Shown: piece after piece, positions 46,564-59,379 of the stretch
Layout of the letters: every line of letters begins with the position of its first letter
Numbering within the stretch: position 1 is the first letter of the stretch
Assembly (NCBI GenBank): GCA_947623455.1
Contig: OX392535.1
Span: forward strand, 33,566,688 to 33,630,687
From: Mimachlamys varia
Lineage: Eukaryota > Mollusca > Bivalvia > Pectinida > Pectinidae
DNA length: 64,000 bases
Direction of reading: 5' to 3'
Position numbers and translations under genes: made by a program
The notes under the pieces: model-generated
What the model saw: the letters and a program-made list of their open reading frames with translations, nothing else
Told to the model about the DNA's origin: nothing
Databases searched by the model: none

Positions 46564-47156
46564 ATCTAGAATCACGTCGTTGTCTCTTGGTTCCTATATA
46601 ATCAGTCGAGATGAGACAGGTGTGTTACGCGTCTACATAGCGAGCGTTTGACCTATGTGTGTACACCTGCTGGGTTCCGTACAGGTATAGGTCCTCCCTG
46701 ATAACGAATTGAACCAATACTATATTTGAGCTCTCAAATCATGAACACCGTATTAGCATAATAATTCCTCGTTGATGACGCGCGGTTATCAACGAGAAGT
46801 TGCCATAGGGACGCAGGCCAAAATCGATTCTGCTCCAGGAAGCGTGGGCGCTGGCACCGGATCGATGGCGATGTATACACAGCATTGTACATGTAGACCT
46901 TTCTTTATGGTTACTCGGGTATAATATTATAGATTTTTCTTTCACGAGTAATTGTAATGTGAAAGACTCATTAAATATAGTAAGCTTTAATTTATTTACG
47001 CTAATATCGGTCAACAGGAATTTCCTCGTTTGTTTTCCTGTTCTGATCACACATAATGTTTGTATGGAAGGAGCAGACAATACCACTCTTGTCTAGTATG
47101 ATTTCTGACAAGAAATATTATGATGCAATGTTGTCTATCCAATACGACAGTCTAGT
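46564..47156. other. Upstream region of PAL, no further gene seen
   Basis: Likely promoter and distal flank of the minus-strand PAL gene. A 115-residue open frame on the minus strand has no recognisable family and no repeat support. I do not call it. Confidence 0.45.
46594..46602 (-). promoter_or_regulatory. TATA-like box of the PAL gene
   Basis: On the minus strand TTATATAGG lies about 31-39 nt upstream of the predicted ATG. If used as a TATA box it would place the start of transcription almost at the ATG, so either the 5' UTR is very short or this is not the functional box. Confidence 0.3.
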
Positions 47157-47905
47157 TGTGCGTAACGCGATGATACGACAGTGTAGTTGTACGTAAAGCG
47201 ATGATACGACAGTGTAGTTGTACGTAAAGCGATGATACGACAGTGTAGTTGTACGTAAAGCGATAATACGACAGTGTAGTTGTACGTAAAGCGATGATAC
47301 GACAGTGTAGTTGTACGTAAAGCGATAATACGACAGTGTAGTTGTACGTAAAGCGATGATACGACAGTGTAGTTGTACGTAAAGCGATAATACGACAGTG
47401 TAGTTGTACGTAAAGCGATGATACGACAGTGTAGTTGTACGTAAAGCGATGATACGACAGTGTAGTTGTACGTAAAGCGATAATATGACAGTGTAGTTGT
47501 ACGTAAAGCGATGATACGACAGTGTAGTTGTACGTAAAGCGATGATACGACAGTCTAGTTGTACGTAAAGCGACGATACGACAGTCTAGTTGTACGTAAA
47601 GCGACGATATGACAGTCCAGGGGTACGAAAAGCGATGATACGACAGTCTAGTTGTACGTAAAGCGACGATACGACAGTCCAGGTGTACGAAAAGCGACGA
47701 TATGGCAGTCAAGGTGTACGTAAAGAGATAATACGACAGCCTATTTGTACGTAAAGCGACGATATGGCAGTCAAGGTGTACGTAAAGCGATGATTTGACA
47801 GTCCATGTGTACGTAAAGCGATGATACAACAGTCTGGTTGTACGTAACACGATGATAAAGCGATGATACGACAGTCTAGTTGTACGTAAAGCGATGATAC
47901 GACAT
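47157..47905. repeat. 31-bp tandem array, about 24 units
   Basis: GATACGACAG recurs every 31 bp. The monomer is GATACGACAGTGTAGTTGTA followed by CGTAAAGCGAT. Units between 47157 and 47560 are nearly identical; those to the right are more diverged (AGTCTAG, AGTCCAGG, AGTCAAGG). All minus-strand frames stay open, giving a 286-residue Leu/Tyr/Thr-rich frame that is an artefact. Confidence 0.96.
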
Positions 47906-48249
47906 TCAATAGCTTCTTGATATAGAATCATATAAATGATAAATACACAGGTGTGTGCTCTTGCATGGCTATTTTGCTCTGTTAAATCGCCAGCCAAAAC
48001 TGTACAAAACATTTATGTGGTTAACGTTTCCTATAACCACAATTCCTTTTAATTTTCCAATTCATCCAACTGCTTTCCATGTAATGTCAAATTTAGGCGT
48101 TTTTTTAAATGGAGTTATCGCCCTCTACTCTTCGCATTCAATCTGAGTGCGAAGGGTTCCGACTTTCTGATCTGTTAAATACATTGCGTCTCATCCGTCA
48201 GCAACACAAATACATTGTATATTAAGCCGACCTTATCTTATTTCGTAAA

Positions 48250-48475
48250 ATTGCTAAATTTCATTTCTACATCATTATAATCAGACCATCTCTCAGATTG
48301 TGAGCACATCGTCGTTTAGAGCAAAATGCTAACTTTCATTTCTTCATCATTATAATTAGACCATCTCTCAGATTGTGAGCACATCGTCGTTTAAAGCAAA
48401 TTGCAAAATTTAATTTCTACATCATTATAATTAGAACATCTCTCCTATTGTGAGCAGATCGTCGTTTAGAGCTAC
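48250..48475. repeat. 75-bp tandem repeat, three copies
   Basis: Units of TTTCATTTCTACATCATTAT, AGACCATCTCTCAGATTGTG and AGCACATCGTCGTTTAGAGC-type words start at about 48259, 48334 and 48409. The third is the most diverged. Confidence 0.92.
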
Positions 48476-49574
48476 GTTAGCGCAACTAACAAAGACGTTT
48501 ATACGTAGTTATCAATGAAAAATCTGAAAGTTCTTCCGTTTCGTGGTCGTAACGATTTCCCACATATGATACGATCCAATTAGCTTGCAGGAACCGTCGC
48601 TTCCTAGTCTGACAACATTATCATATTTTTCATCGTGGTATTTATTAGCTACGGTCCCGGCAATATTTCTATAACTTTGATGGGATATCACACAGGGGCC
48701 TGTGAAAATATCTTAGTTTCGGTTCAAATATGGCTGTGATAAATTCTCAAGTGATATTCCAAAGTAAGACAAAAATGTGAATTATATATGTTCACTTTAT
48801 AAGTTCTCTATTTATAGTATATGGAATTGTTTTGTAGTATATACTGTACCTTTTCCCGAATAAATATGATTGTCATTATGACCTTGACTTTTCATCACTG
48901 ACCGTAGCGTGGCCACCATGATTTGAGAGGCAAATTAAAAACAGGGACCCGGGGTGATGTTGGGAGTCTGGTGACAAAACCACTTAATCGGGAACGTTAG
49001 AATGAATTTTAAGGTTGGCAGAGCCAGACTATTGGAGGCCAGGTACGATTTGTGGGGAAAGTGACCTTAACATATCGCTGATATACATGTAATTAATAAA
49101 TACTCCACTCACACATAGTTATCGGCGGCGTTGATACAAATAGAGTGTATTACCCTGGACCAGATACCAGAGAATTTGTTCAAGCTGTATTTGGATCTAA
49201 ATTAATAGTGTACGCATTAATTTGGGTGACAGTGTAACTGAAATATGATCTAAACCCCTAAAACATGTATAACAAATACTCCCAACTTTGCAAAAATGTA
49301 GCGGTGACCAATTTCCATGTCCCTGTGCCTGAAACCACTTTACGCAGACATGGACATCATCCTCATTGCAGTGCGCTCCTGTCCCAAAACTTCAGCTGAT
49401 ACTGTGGGATACATATGTATACTGCTTATAGCAATATTTACCTTGACCTTAAACTGTCTGATCTAATAACAAAGCAAGTGCATTGTGCATTGAAGGTATG
49501 TGTTAAATTGGAAACTGACCGATACGGTGAAATGTTTATGCACATCGTACGGCGCATGATGACAGCCAAAGCAC
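48476..49574. other. Spacer before the 55-bp satellite, nothing recognised
   Basis: Unique-looking AT-rich sequence without a convincing exon, RNA gene or element end. Confidence 0.5.
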
Positions 49575-52500
49575 AATGACTTTAGGCCAACTATTGGTGG
49601 AGGGCGAGTGGTAGCAGAATGTCAGACACCTTTAACACTCGGGACCCATTGGTAGAGGGCTAGTGGTAGCAGAATGTCAGACACCTTAAACACTCAGGAC
49701 CCATTGGTGGAGGGCTAGTGGTAGCAGAATGTCAGACAACTTAAACATTTGGGACCCATTGGTGGAAGGCTAGTGGTAGCAGAATGTCAGACACCTTAAA
49801 CACTCAGGACCCCTTGGTGGAGGGCTAGTGGTAGCAGAATGTCAGACACATTAAACACTCAGGACCCATTGATGGAGGGCTAGTGGTAGCAGAATGTCAG
49901 ACACCTTAAACACCAGAACCCATTGGTGGAGGGCTAGTGGTAGCAGAATGTCAGACACCTTAACCACTGGGGACCCATTGCTGGAGGGCTAGTGGTAGCA
50001 GAATGTCAGACACATTAAACACTTGGGACCCATTGGTTGATGGCTAGTGTAAGCAGAATGTCAGACACCTTAACCACTGGGGACCCATTGGTTGAGGGCT
50101 AGTGTAAGCAGAATGTCAGACACCTTAAACACTTGGGACCCATTGGTTGAGGGCTAGTGGTAGCAGAATGTCAGACACCTTAAACTCTTGGGACCCATTG
50201 GTGGAAGGCTAGTGGTAGCAGAATGTCAGACACCTTAAACACTCAGGACCCATTGGTGGAGGGCTAGTGGTAGCAGAATGTTAGACAACTTAAACATTTG
50301 GGACCCATTGGTGGAGGGCTAGTGGTAGCAGAATGTCAGACACCTTAAACACTCAGGATCCATTGGTAGAGGGCTAGTGGTAGCAGAATGTCAGACATCT
50401 TAACCACTCAGGACCTATTGGTGGAGGGCTAGTGGTAGCAGAATGTCAGACACCTTAATATCTTGGGACCCATTGGTGGAAGGCTAGTGGTAGCAGAATG
50501 TCAGACACCTTAACCACTCGGGACCCTTTGGTGGAGGGCTAGTGGTAGCAGAAAGTCAGACACCTTAACCACTTGGAACCCATTGGTGGAAGGCTAGTGG
50601 TAGCAGAATGTCAGACACCTTAAACACTTGGGACCCATTGGTGGAAGGCTAGTGGTAGCAGAATGTCAGACATCTTAACCACTCAGGACCTATTGGTGGA
50701 GGGCTAGTGGTAGCAGAATGTCAGACAACTTAACCACTTGGGACCCATTGGTGGAGGGCTAGTGGTAGCAGAATGTCAGACACCTTAACAACTTGGGACC
50801 CATTGGTGGAGGGCTAGTGGTAGCAGAATGTCAGACACCTTAAACACTTGGGACCCATTGGTTTAGGGCTAGTGTAAGCAGAATGTCAGACACCTTAAAC
50901 ACTCGGGACCCATTGGTAGAGGGCTAGTGGTAGCAGAATGTCAGACACTTTTACCACTCGGACTCATTGGTGGAGGGCTAGTGGTGGCAGAATGTCAGAC
51001 ACCTTAACAACTTGGGACCCATTGGTGGAGGGCTAGTGGTAGCAGAATGTCAGACACCTTAACCACTCGGGACTTATTGGTGGAGGGCTAGTGGTAGCAG
51101 AATGTCAGACACCTTAACAACTTGGGACCCATTGGTGGAGGGCTAGTGGTAGCAGAATGTCAGACACCTTAACCACTGGGGACCCATTGGTTTAGGGCTA
51201 GTGTAAGCAGAATGTCAGACACCTTAAACACTTGGGCCCATTGGTTGAGGGCCAGTGTAAGCAGAATGTCAGACACCTTAAACTCTTGGGACCAATTGGT
51301 GGAAGGCTAGTGGTAGCAGAATGTCAGACACCTTAAACACTCAGGACCCATTGGTGGAGGGCTAGTGGTAGCAGAATGTCAGACAACTTAACCACTCAGG
51401 ACCCATTGGTGGAGGGCTGGTGGTAGCAGAATGTCAGACAACTTAACCACTTGGGACCCATTGGTGGAGGGCTAGTGGTAGCAGAATGTCAGACACCTTA
51501 ACAACTTGGGACCCATTGGTGGAGGGCTAGTGGTAGCAGAATGTCAGACACCTTAAACACTTGGGACCCATTGGTTTAGGGCTAGTGTAAGCAGAATGTC
51601 AGACACCTTAAACACTCGGGACCCATTGGTAGAGGGCTAGTGGTAGCAGAATGTCAGACACTTTTACCACTCGGACTCATTGGTGGAGGGCTAGTGGTGG
51701 CAGAATGTCAGACACCTTAACAACTTGGGACCCATTGGTGGAGGGCTAGTGGTAGCAGAATGTCAGACACCTTAACCACTCGGGACTTATTGGTGGAGGG
51801 CTAGTGGTAGCAGAATGTCAGACAACTTAACCACTCAGGACCTATTGGTGGAGGGCTAGTGGTAGCAGAATGTCAGACACCTTAACCACTCAGGACCTAT
51901 TGGTGAAGGGCTAGTGGTAGCAGAATGTCAGACACCTTAATATCTTGGGACCCATTGGTGGAAGGCTAGTGGTAGCAGAATGTCAGACACCTTAACCACT
52001 CGGGACCCTTTGGTGGAGGGCTAGTGGTAGCAGAAAGTCAGACACCTTAACCACTTGGAACCCATTGGTGGAAGGCTAGTGGTAGCAGAAAGTCAGACAC
52101 CTTAACAACTTGGGACCCATTGGTTGAGGGCTAGTGGTAGCAGAATGTCAGACACCTTAAACACTTGGGACCCATTGGAGGAAGGCTAGTGGTAGCAGAA
52201 TGTCAGACAACTTAACCACTTGGGACCCATTGGTGGAGGGCTAGTGGTAGCAGAATGTCAGAAACCTTAACCACTTGGGACCCATTGGTAGAGGGCTAGT
52301 GGTAGCAGAATGTCAGACACTTTTACCACTCGGGACTCATTGGTGGAGGGCTAGTGGTAGCAGAATGTCAGACACCTTAAACACTTGGGACCCATTGGTG
52401 GAGGGCTAGTGGTAGCAGAATGTCAGACACCTTAAACACTCGGGACCCATTGGTAGAGGGCTAGTGGTAGCAGAATGTCAGACACCTTAAACACTCGGGA

Positions 52501-53519
52501 CCCATTGGTAGAGGGCTAGTGGTAGCAGAATGTCAGACACTTTTACCACTCGGACTCATTGGTGGAGGGCTAGTGGTGGCAGAATGTCAGACACCTTAAC
52601 AACTTGGGACCCATTGGTGGAGGGCTAGTGGTAGCAGAATGTCAGACACCTTAACCACTCGGGACTTATTGGTGGAGGGCTAGTGGTAGCAGAATGTCAG
52701 ACACCTTAACAACTTGGGACCCATTGGTGGAGGGCTAGTGGTGGCAGAATGTCAGACATCTTAACAACTTGGGACCCATTGGTGGAGGGCTAGTGGTAGC
52801 AGAATGTCAGACACCTTAACCACTCGGGACTTATTGGTGGAGGGCTAGTGGTAGCAGAATGTCAGACACCTTAATATCTTGGGACCCATTGGTGGAAGGC
52901 TAGTGGTAGCAGAATGTCAGACACCTTAACCACTCGGGACCCTTTGGTGGAGGGCTAGTGGTAGCAGAAAGTCAGACACCTTAACCACTTGGAACCCATT
53001 GGTGGAAGGCTAGTGGTAGCAGAATGTCAGACACATTAAACACTTGGGACCCATTGGTGGAAGGCTAGTGGTAGCAGAATGTCAGACATCTTAACCACTC
53101 AGGACCTATTGGTGGAGGGCTAGTGGTAGCAGAATGTCAGACAACTTAACCACTTGGGACCCATTGGTGGAGGGCTAGTGGTAGCAGAATGTCAGACACC
53201 TTAACAACTTGGGACCCATTGGTGGAGGGCTAGTGGTAGCAGAATGTCAGACACCTTAAACACTTGGGACCCATTGGTGGAGGGCTAGTGGTAGCAGAAT
53301 GTCAGACACCTTAAACACTCGGGACCCATTGGTAGAGGGCTAGTGGTAGCAGAATGTCAGACACTTTTACCACTCGGACTCATTGGTGGAGGGCTAGTGG
53401 TGGCAGAATGTCAGACACCTTAACAACTTGGGACCCATTGGTGGAGGGCTAGTGGTAGCAGAATGTCAGACACCTTAACCACTCGGGACTTATTGGTGGA
53501 GGGCTAGTGGTAGCAGAAT

Positions 53520-56500
53520 GTCAGACACCTTAACAACTTGGGACCCATTGGTGGAGGGCTAGTTGTAGCAGAATGTCAGACACCTTAACCACTGGGGACC
53601 CATTGGTTTAGGGCTAGTGTAAGCAGAATGTCAGACACCTTAAACACTTGGGCCCATTGGTTGAGGGCCAGTGTAAGCAGAATGTCAGACACCTTAAACT
53701 CTTGGGACCCATTGGTGGAAGGCTAGTGGTAGCAGAATGTCAGACACCTTAAACACTCAGGACCCATTGGTGGAGGGCTAGTGGTAGCAGAATGTCAGAC
53801 AACTTAAACATTTGGGACCCATTGGTGGAGGGCTGGTGGTAGCAGAATGTCAGACACCTTACACACTCAGGATCCATTGGTAAAGGGCTAGTGGTAGCAG
53901 AATGTCAGACATCTTAACCACTCAGGACCTATTGGTGGAAGGCTAGTGGTAGCAGAATGTCAGACACCTTAACCACTCGGGACCCTTTGGTGGAGGGCTA
54001 GTGGTAGCAGAAAGTCAGACACCTTAACCACTTGGAACCCATTGGTGGAAGGCTAGTGGTAGCAGAATGTCAGACACCTTAACAACTTGGGACCCATTGG
54101 TTGAGGGCTAGTGGTAGCAGAATGTCAGACACCTTAAACTCTTGGGACCCATTGGTGGAAGGCTAGTGGTAGCAGAATGTCAGACACCTTAAACACTCAG
54201 GACCCATTGGTGGAGGGCTAGTGGTAGCAGAATGTCAGACAACTTAAACATTTGGGACCCATTGGTGGAGGGCTAGTGGTAGCAGAATGTCAGACACCTT
54301 AAACACTCAGGATCCATTGGTAGAGGGCTAGTGGTAGCAGAATGTCAGACATCTTAACCACTCAGGACCTATTGGTGGAGGGCTAGTGGTAGCAGAATGT
54401 CAGACACCTTAATATCTTGGGACCCATTGGTGGAAGGCTAGTGGTAGCAGAATGTCAGACACCTTAACCACTCGGGACCCTTTGGTGGAGGGCTAGTGGT
54501 AGCAGAAAGTCAGACACCTTAACCACTTGGAACCCATTGGTGGAAGGCTAGTGGTAGCAGAATGTCAGACACCTTAAACACTTGGGACCCATTGGTGGAA
54601 GGCTAGTGGTAGCAGAATGTCAGACATCTTAACCACTCAGGACCTATTGGTGGAGGGCTAGTGGTAGCAGAATGTCAGACAACTTAACCACTTGGGACCC
54701 ATTGGTGGAGGGCTAGTGGTAGCAGAATGTCAGACACCTTAACAACTTGGGACCCATTGGTGGAGGGCTAGTGGTAGCAGAATGTCAGACACCTTAAACA
54801 CTTGGGACCCATTGGTGGAGGGCTAGTGGTAGCAGAATGTCAGACACCTTAAACACTCGGGACCCATTGGTAGAGGGCTAGTGGTAGCAGAATGTCAGAC
54901 ACTTTTACCACTCGGACTCATTGGTGGAGGGCTAGTGGTGGCAGAATGTCAGACACCTTAACAACTTGGGACCCATTGGTGGAGGGCTAGTGGTAGCAGA
55001 ATGTCAGACACCTTAACCACTGGGGACCCATTGGTTTAGGGCTAGTGTAAGCAGAATGTCAGACACCTTAAACACTTGGGCCCATTGGTTGAGGGCCAGT
55101 GTAAGCAGAATGTCAGACACCTTAAACTGTTGGGACCCATTGGTGGAAGGCTAGTGGTAGCAGAATGTCAGACACCTTAAACACTCAGGACCTATTGGTG
55201 AAGGGCTAGTGGTAGCAGAATGTCAGACACCTTAATATCTTGGGACCCATTGGTGGAAGGCTAGTGGTAGCAGAATGTCAGACACCTTAACCACTCGGGA
55301 CCCTTTGGTGGAGGGCTAGTGGTAGCAGAAAGTCAGACACCTTAACCACTTGGAACCCATTGGTGGAAGGCTAGTGGTAGCAGAATGTCAGACACCTTAA
55401 CAACTTGGGACCCATTGGTTGAGGGCTAGTGGTAGCAGAATGTCAGACACCTTAAACACTTGGGACCCATTGGTGGAAGGCTAGTGGTAGCAGAATGTCA
55501 GACAACTTAAACACTCTGGACCCATTGGTAGAGGGCTAGTGGTAGCAGAATGTCAGACACTTTTACCACTCGGACTCATTGGTGGAGGGCTAGTGGTGGC
55601 AGAATGTCAGACACCTTAACAACTTGGGACCCATTGGTGGAGGGCTAGTGGTAGCAGAATGTCAGACACCTTAACCACTCGGGACTTATTGGTGGAGGGC
55701 TAGTGGTAGCAGAATGTCAGACACCTTAACAACTTGGGACCCATTGGTGGAGGGCTAGTTGTAGCAGAATGTCAGACACCTTAACCACTGGGGACCCATT
55801 GGTTTAGGGCTAGTGTAAGCAGAATGTCAGACACCTTAAACACTTGGGCCCATTGGTTGAGGGCCAGTGTAAGCAGAATGTCAGACACCTTAAACTCTTG
55901 GGACCCATTGGTGGAAGGCTAGTGGTAGCAGAATGTCAGACACCTTAAACACTCAGGACCCATTGGTGGAGGGCTAGTGGTAGCAGAATGTCAGACAACT
56001 TAAACATTTGGGACCCATTGGTGGAGGGCTGGTGGTAGCAGAATGTCAGACACCTTACACACTCAGGATCCATTGGTAAAGGGCTAGTGGTAGCAGAATG
56101 TCAGACATCTTAACCACTCAGGACCTATTGGTGGAAGGCTAGTGGTAGCAGAATGTCAGACACCTTAACCACTCGGGACCCTTTGGTGGAGGGCTAGTGG
56201 TAGCAGAAAGTCAGACACCTTAACCACTTGGAACCCATTGGTGGAAGGCTAGTGGTAGCAGAATGTCAGACACCTTAACAACTTGGGACCCATTGGTTGA
56301 GGGCTAGTGGTAGCAGAATGTCAGACACCTTAAACTCTTGGGACCCATTGGTGGAAGGCTAGTGGTAGCAGAATGTCAGACACCTTAAACACTCAGGACC
56401 CATTGGTGGAGGGCTAGTGGTAGCAGAATGTCAGACAACTTAAACATTTGGGACCCATTGGTGGAGGGCTAGTGGTAGCAGAATGTCAGACACCTTAAAC

Positions 56501-59350
56501 ACTCAGGATCCATTGGTAGAGGGCTAGTGGTAGCAGAATGTCAGACATCTTAACCACTCAGGACCTATTGGTGGAGGGCTAGTGGTAGCAGAATGTCAGA
56601 CACCTTAATATCTTGGGACCCATTGGTGGAAGGCTAGTGGTAGCAGAATGTCAGACACCTTAACCACTCGGGACCCTTTGGTGGAGGGCTAGTGGTAGCA
56701 GAAAGTCAGACACCTTAACCACTTGGAACCCATTGGTGGAAGGCTAGTGGTAGCAGAATGTCAGACACCTTAAACACTTGGGACCCATTGGTGGAAGGCT
56801 AGTGGTAGCAGAATGTCAGACATCTTAACCACTCAGGACCTATTGGTGGAGGGCTAGTGGTAGCAGAATGTCAGACAACTTAACCACTTGGGACCCATTG
56901 GTGGAGGGCTAGTGGTAGCAGAATGTCAGACACCTTAACAACTTGGGACCCATTGGTGGAGGGCTAGTGGTAGCAGAATGTCAGACACCTTAAACACTTG
57001 GGACCCATTGGTGGAGGGCTAGTGGTAGCAGAATGTCAGACACCTTAAACACTCGGGACCCATTGGTAGAGGGCTAGTGGTAGCAGAATGTCAGACACTT
57101 TTACCACTCGGACTCATTGGTGGAGGGCTAGTGGTGGCAGAATGTCAGACACCTTAACAACTTGGGACCCATTGGTGGAGGGCTAGTGGTAGCAGAATGT
57201 CAGACACCTTAACCACTGGGGACCCATTGGTTTAGGGCTAGTGTAAGCAGAATGTCAGACACCTTAAACACTTGGGCCCATTGGTTGAGGGCCAGTGTAA
57301 GCAGAATGTCAGACACCTTAAACTGTTGGGACCCATTGGTGGAAGGCTAGTGGTAGCAGAATGTCAGACACCTTAAACACTCAGGACCTATTGGTGAAGG
57401 GCTAGTGGTAGCAGAATGTCAGACACCTTAATATCTTGGGACCCATTGGTGGAAGGCTAGTGGTAGCAGAATGTCAGACACCTTAACCACTCGGGACCCT
57501 TTGGTGGAGGGCTAGTGGTAGCAGAAAGTCAGACACCTTAACCACTTGGAACCCATTGGTGGAAGGCTAGTGGTAGCAGAATGTCAGACACCTTAACAAC
57601 TTGGGACCCATTGGTTGAGGGCTAGTGGTAGCAGAATGTCAGACACCTTAAACACTTGGGACCCATTGGTGGAAGGCTAGTGGTAGCAGAATGTCAGACA
57701 ACTTAAACACTCTGGACCCATTGGTAGAGGGCTAGTGGTAGCAGAATGTCAGACACTTTTACCACTCGGACTCATTGGTGGAGGGCTAGTGGTGGCAGAA
57801 TGTCAGACACCTTAACAACTTGGGACCCATTGGTGGAGGGCTAGTGGTAGCAGAATGTCAGACACCTTAACCACTCGGGACTTATTGGTGGAGGGCTAGT
57901 GGTAGCAGAATGTCAGACACCTTAACAACTTGGGACCCATTGGTGGAGGGCTAGTTGTAGCAGAATGTCAGACACCTTAACCACTGGGGACCCATTGGTT
58001 TAGGGCTAGTGTAAGCAGAATGTCAGACACCTTAAACACTTGGGCCCATTGGTTGAGGGCCAGTGTAAGCAGAATGTCAGACACCTTAAACTCTTGGGAC
58101 CCATTGGTGGAAGGCTAGTGGTAGCAGAATGTCAGACACCTTAAACACTCAGGACCCATTGGTGGAGGGCTAGTGGTAGCAGAATGTCAGACAACTTAAA
58201 CATTTGGGACCCATTGGTGGAGGGCTGGTGGTAGCAGAATGTCAGACACCTTACACACTCAGGATCCATTGGTAAAGGGCTAGTGGTAGCAGAATGTCAG
58301 ACATCTTAACCACTCAGGACCTATTGGTGGAAGGCTAGTGGTAGCAGAATGTCAGACACCTTAACCACTCGGGACCCTTTGGTGGAGGGCTAGTGGTAGC
58401 AGAAAGTCAGACACCTTAACCACTTGGAACCCATTGGTGGAAGGCTAGTGGTAGCAGAATGTCAGACACCTTAACAACTTGGGACCCATTGGTTGAGGGC
58501 TAGTGGTAGCAGAATGTCAGACACCTTAAACTCTTGGGACCCATTGGTGGAAGGCTAGTGGTAGCAGAATGTCAGACACCTTAAACACTCAGGACCCATT
58601 GGTGGAGGGCTAGTGGTAGCAGAATGTCAGACAACTTAAACATTTGGGACCCATTGGTGGAGGGCTAGTGGTAGCAGAATGTCAGACACCTTAAACACTC
58701 AGGATCCATTGGTAGAGGGCTAGTGGTAGCAGAATGTCAGACATCTTAACCACTCAGGACCTATTGGTGGAGGGCTAGTGGTAGCAGAATGTCAGACACC
58801 TTAATATCTTGGGACCCATTGGTGGAAGGCTAGTGGTAGCAGAATGTCAGACACCTTAACCACTCGGGACCCTTTGGTGGAGGGCTAGTGGTAGCAGAAA
58901 GTCAGACACCTTAACCACTTGGAACCCATTGGTGGAAGGCTAGTGGTAGCAGAATGTCAGACACCTTAAACACTTGGGACCCATTGGTGGAAGGCTAGTG
59001 GTAGCAGAATGTCAGACATCTTAACCACTCAGGACCTATTGGTGGAGGGCTAGTGGTAGCAGAATGTCAGACAACTTAACCACTTGGGACCCATTGGTGG
59101 AGGGCTAGTGGTAGCAGAATGTCAGACACCTTAAACACTTGGGACCCATTGGTGGAGGGCTAGTGGTAGCAGAATGTCAGACACCTTAAACACTCGGGAC
59201 CCATTGGTAGAGGGCTAGTGGTAGCAGAATGTCAGACACTTTTACCACTCGGACTCATTGGTGGAGGGCTAGTGGTGGCAGAATGTCAGACACCTTAACA
59301 ACTTGGGACCCATTGGTGGAGGGCTAGTGGTAGCAGAATGTCAGACACCT
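53520..59350. repeat. 2,196-bp higher-order repeat of the 55-bp satellite
   Basis: The private marker AGTTGTAGCAGAATG is at 53561, 55757 and 57953, spacing exactly 2,196 bp. GGGCTGGTGG (53831, 56027, 58223) and AAACTGTTGGG (55124, 57320) repeat with the same interval. This equals about 40 monomers with four of them one base short. Boundaries are approximate. Confidence 0.92.
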
Positions 59351-59379
59351 TAACCACTGGGGACCCATTGGTGGAAGGC

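Noticed and set aside
47152..48012. Minus-strand 286-residue open frame
   Set aside because: It is the 31-bp array read through three stop-free frames. Composition is that of a repeat, not a protein family.
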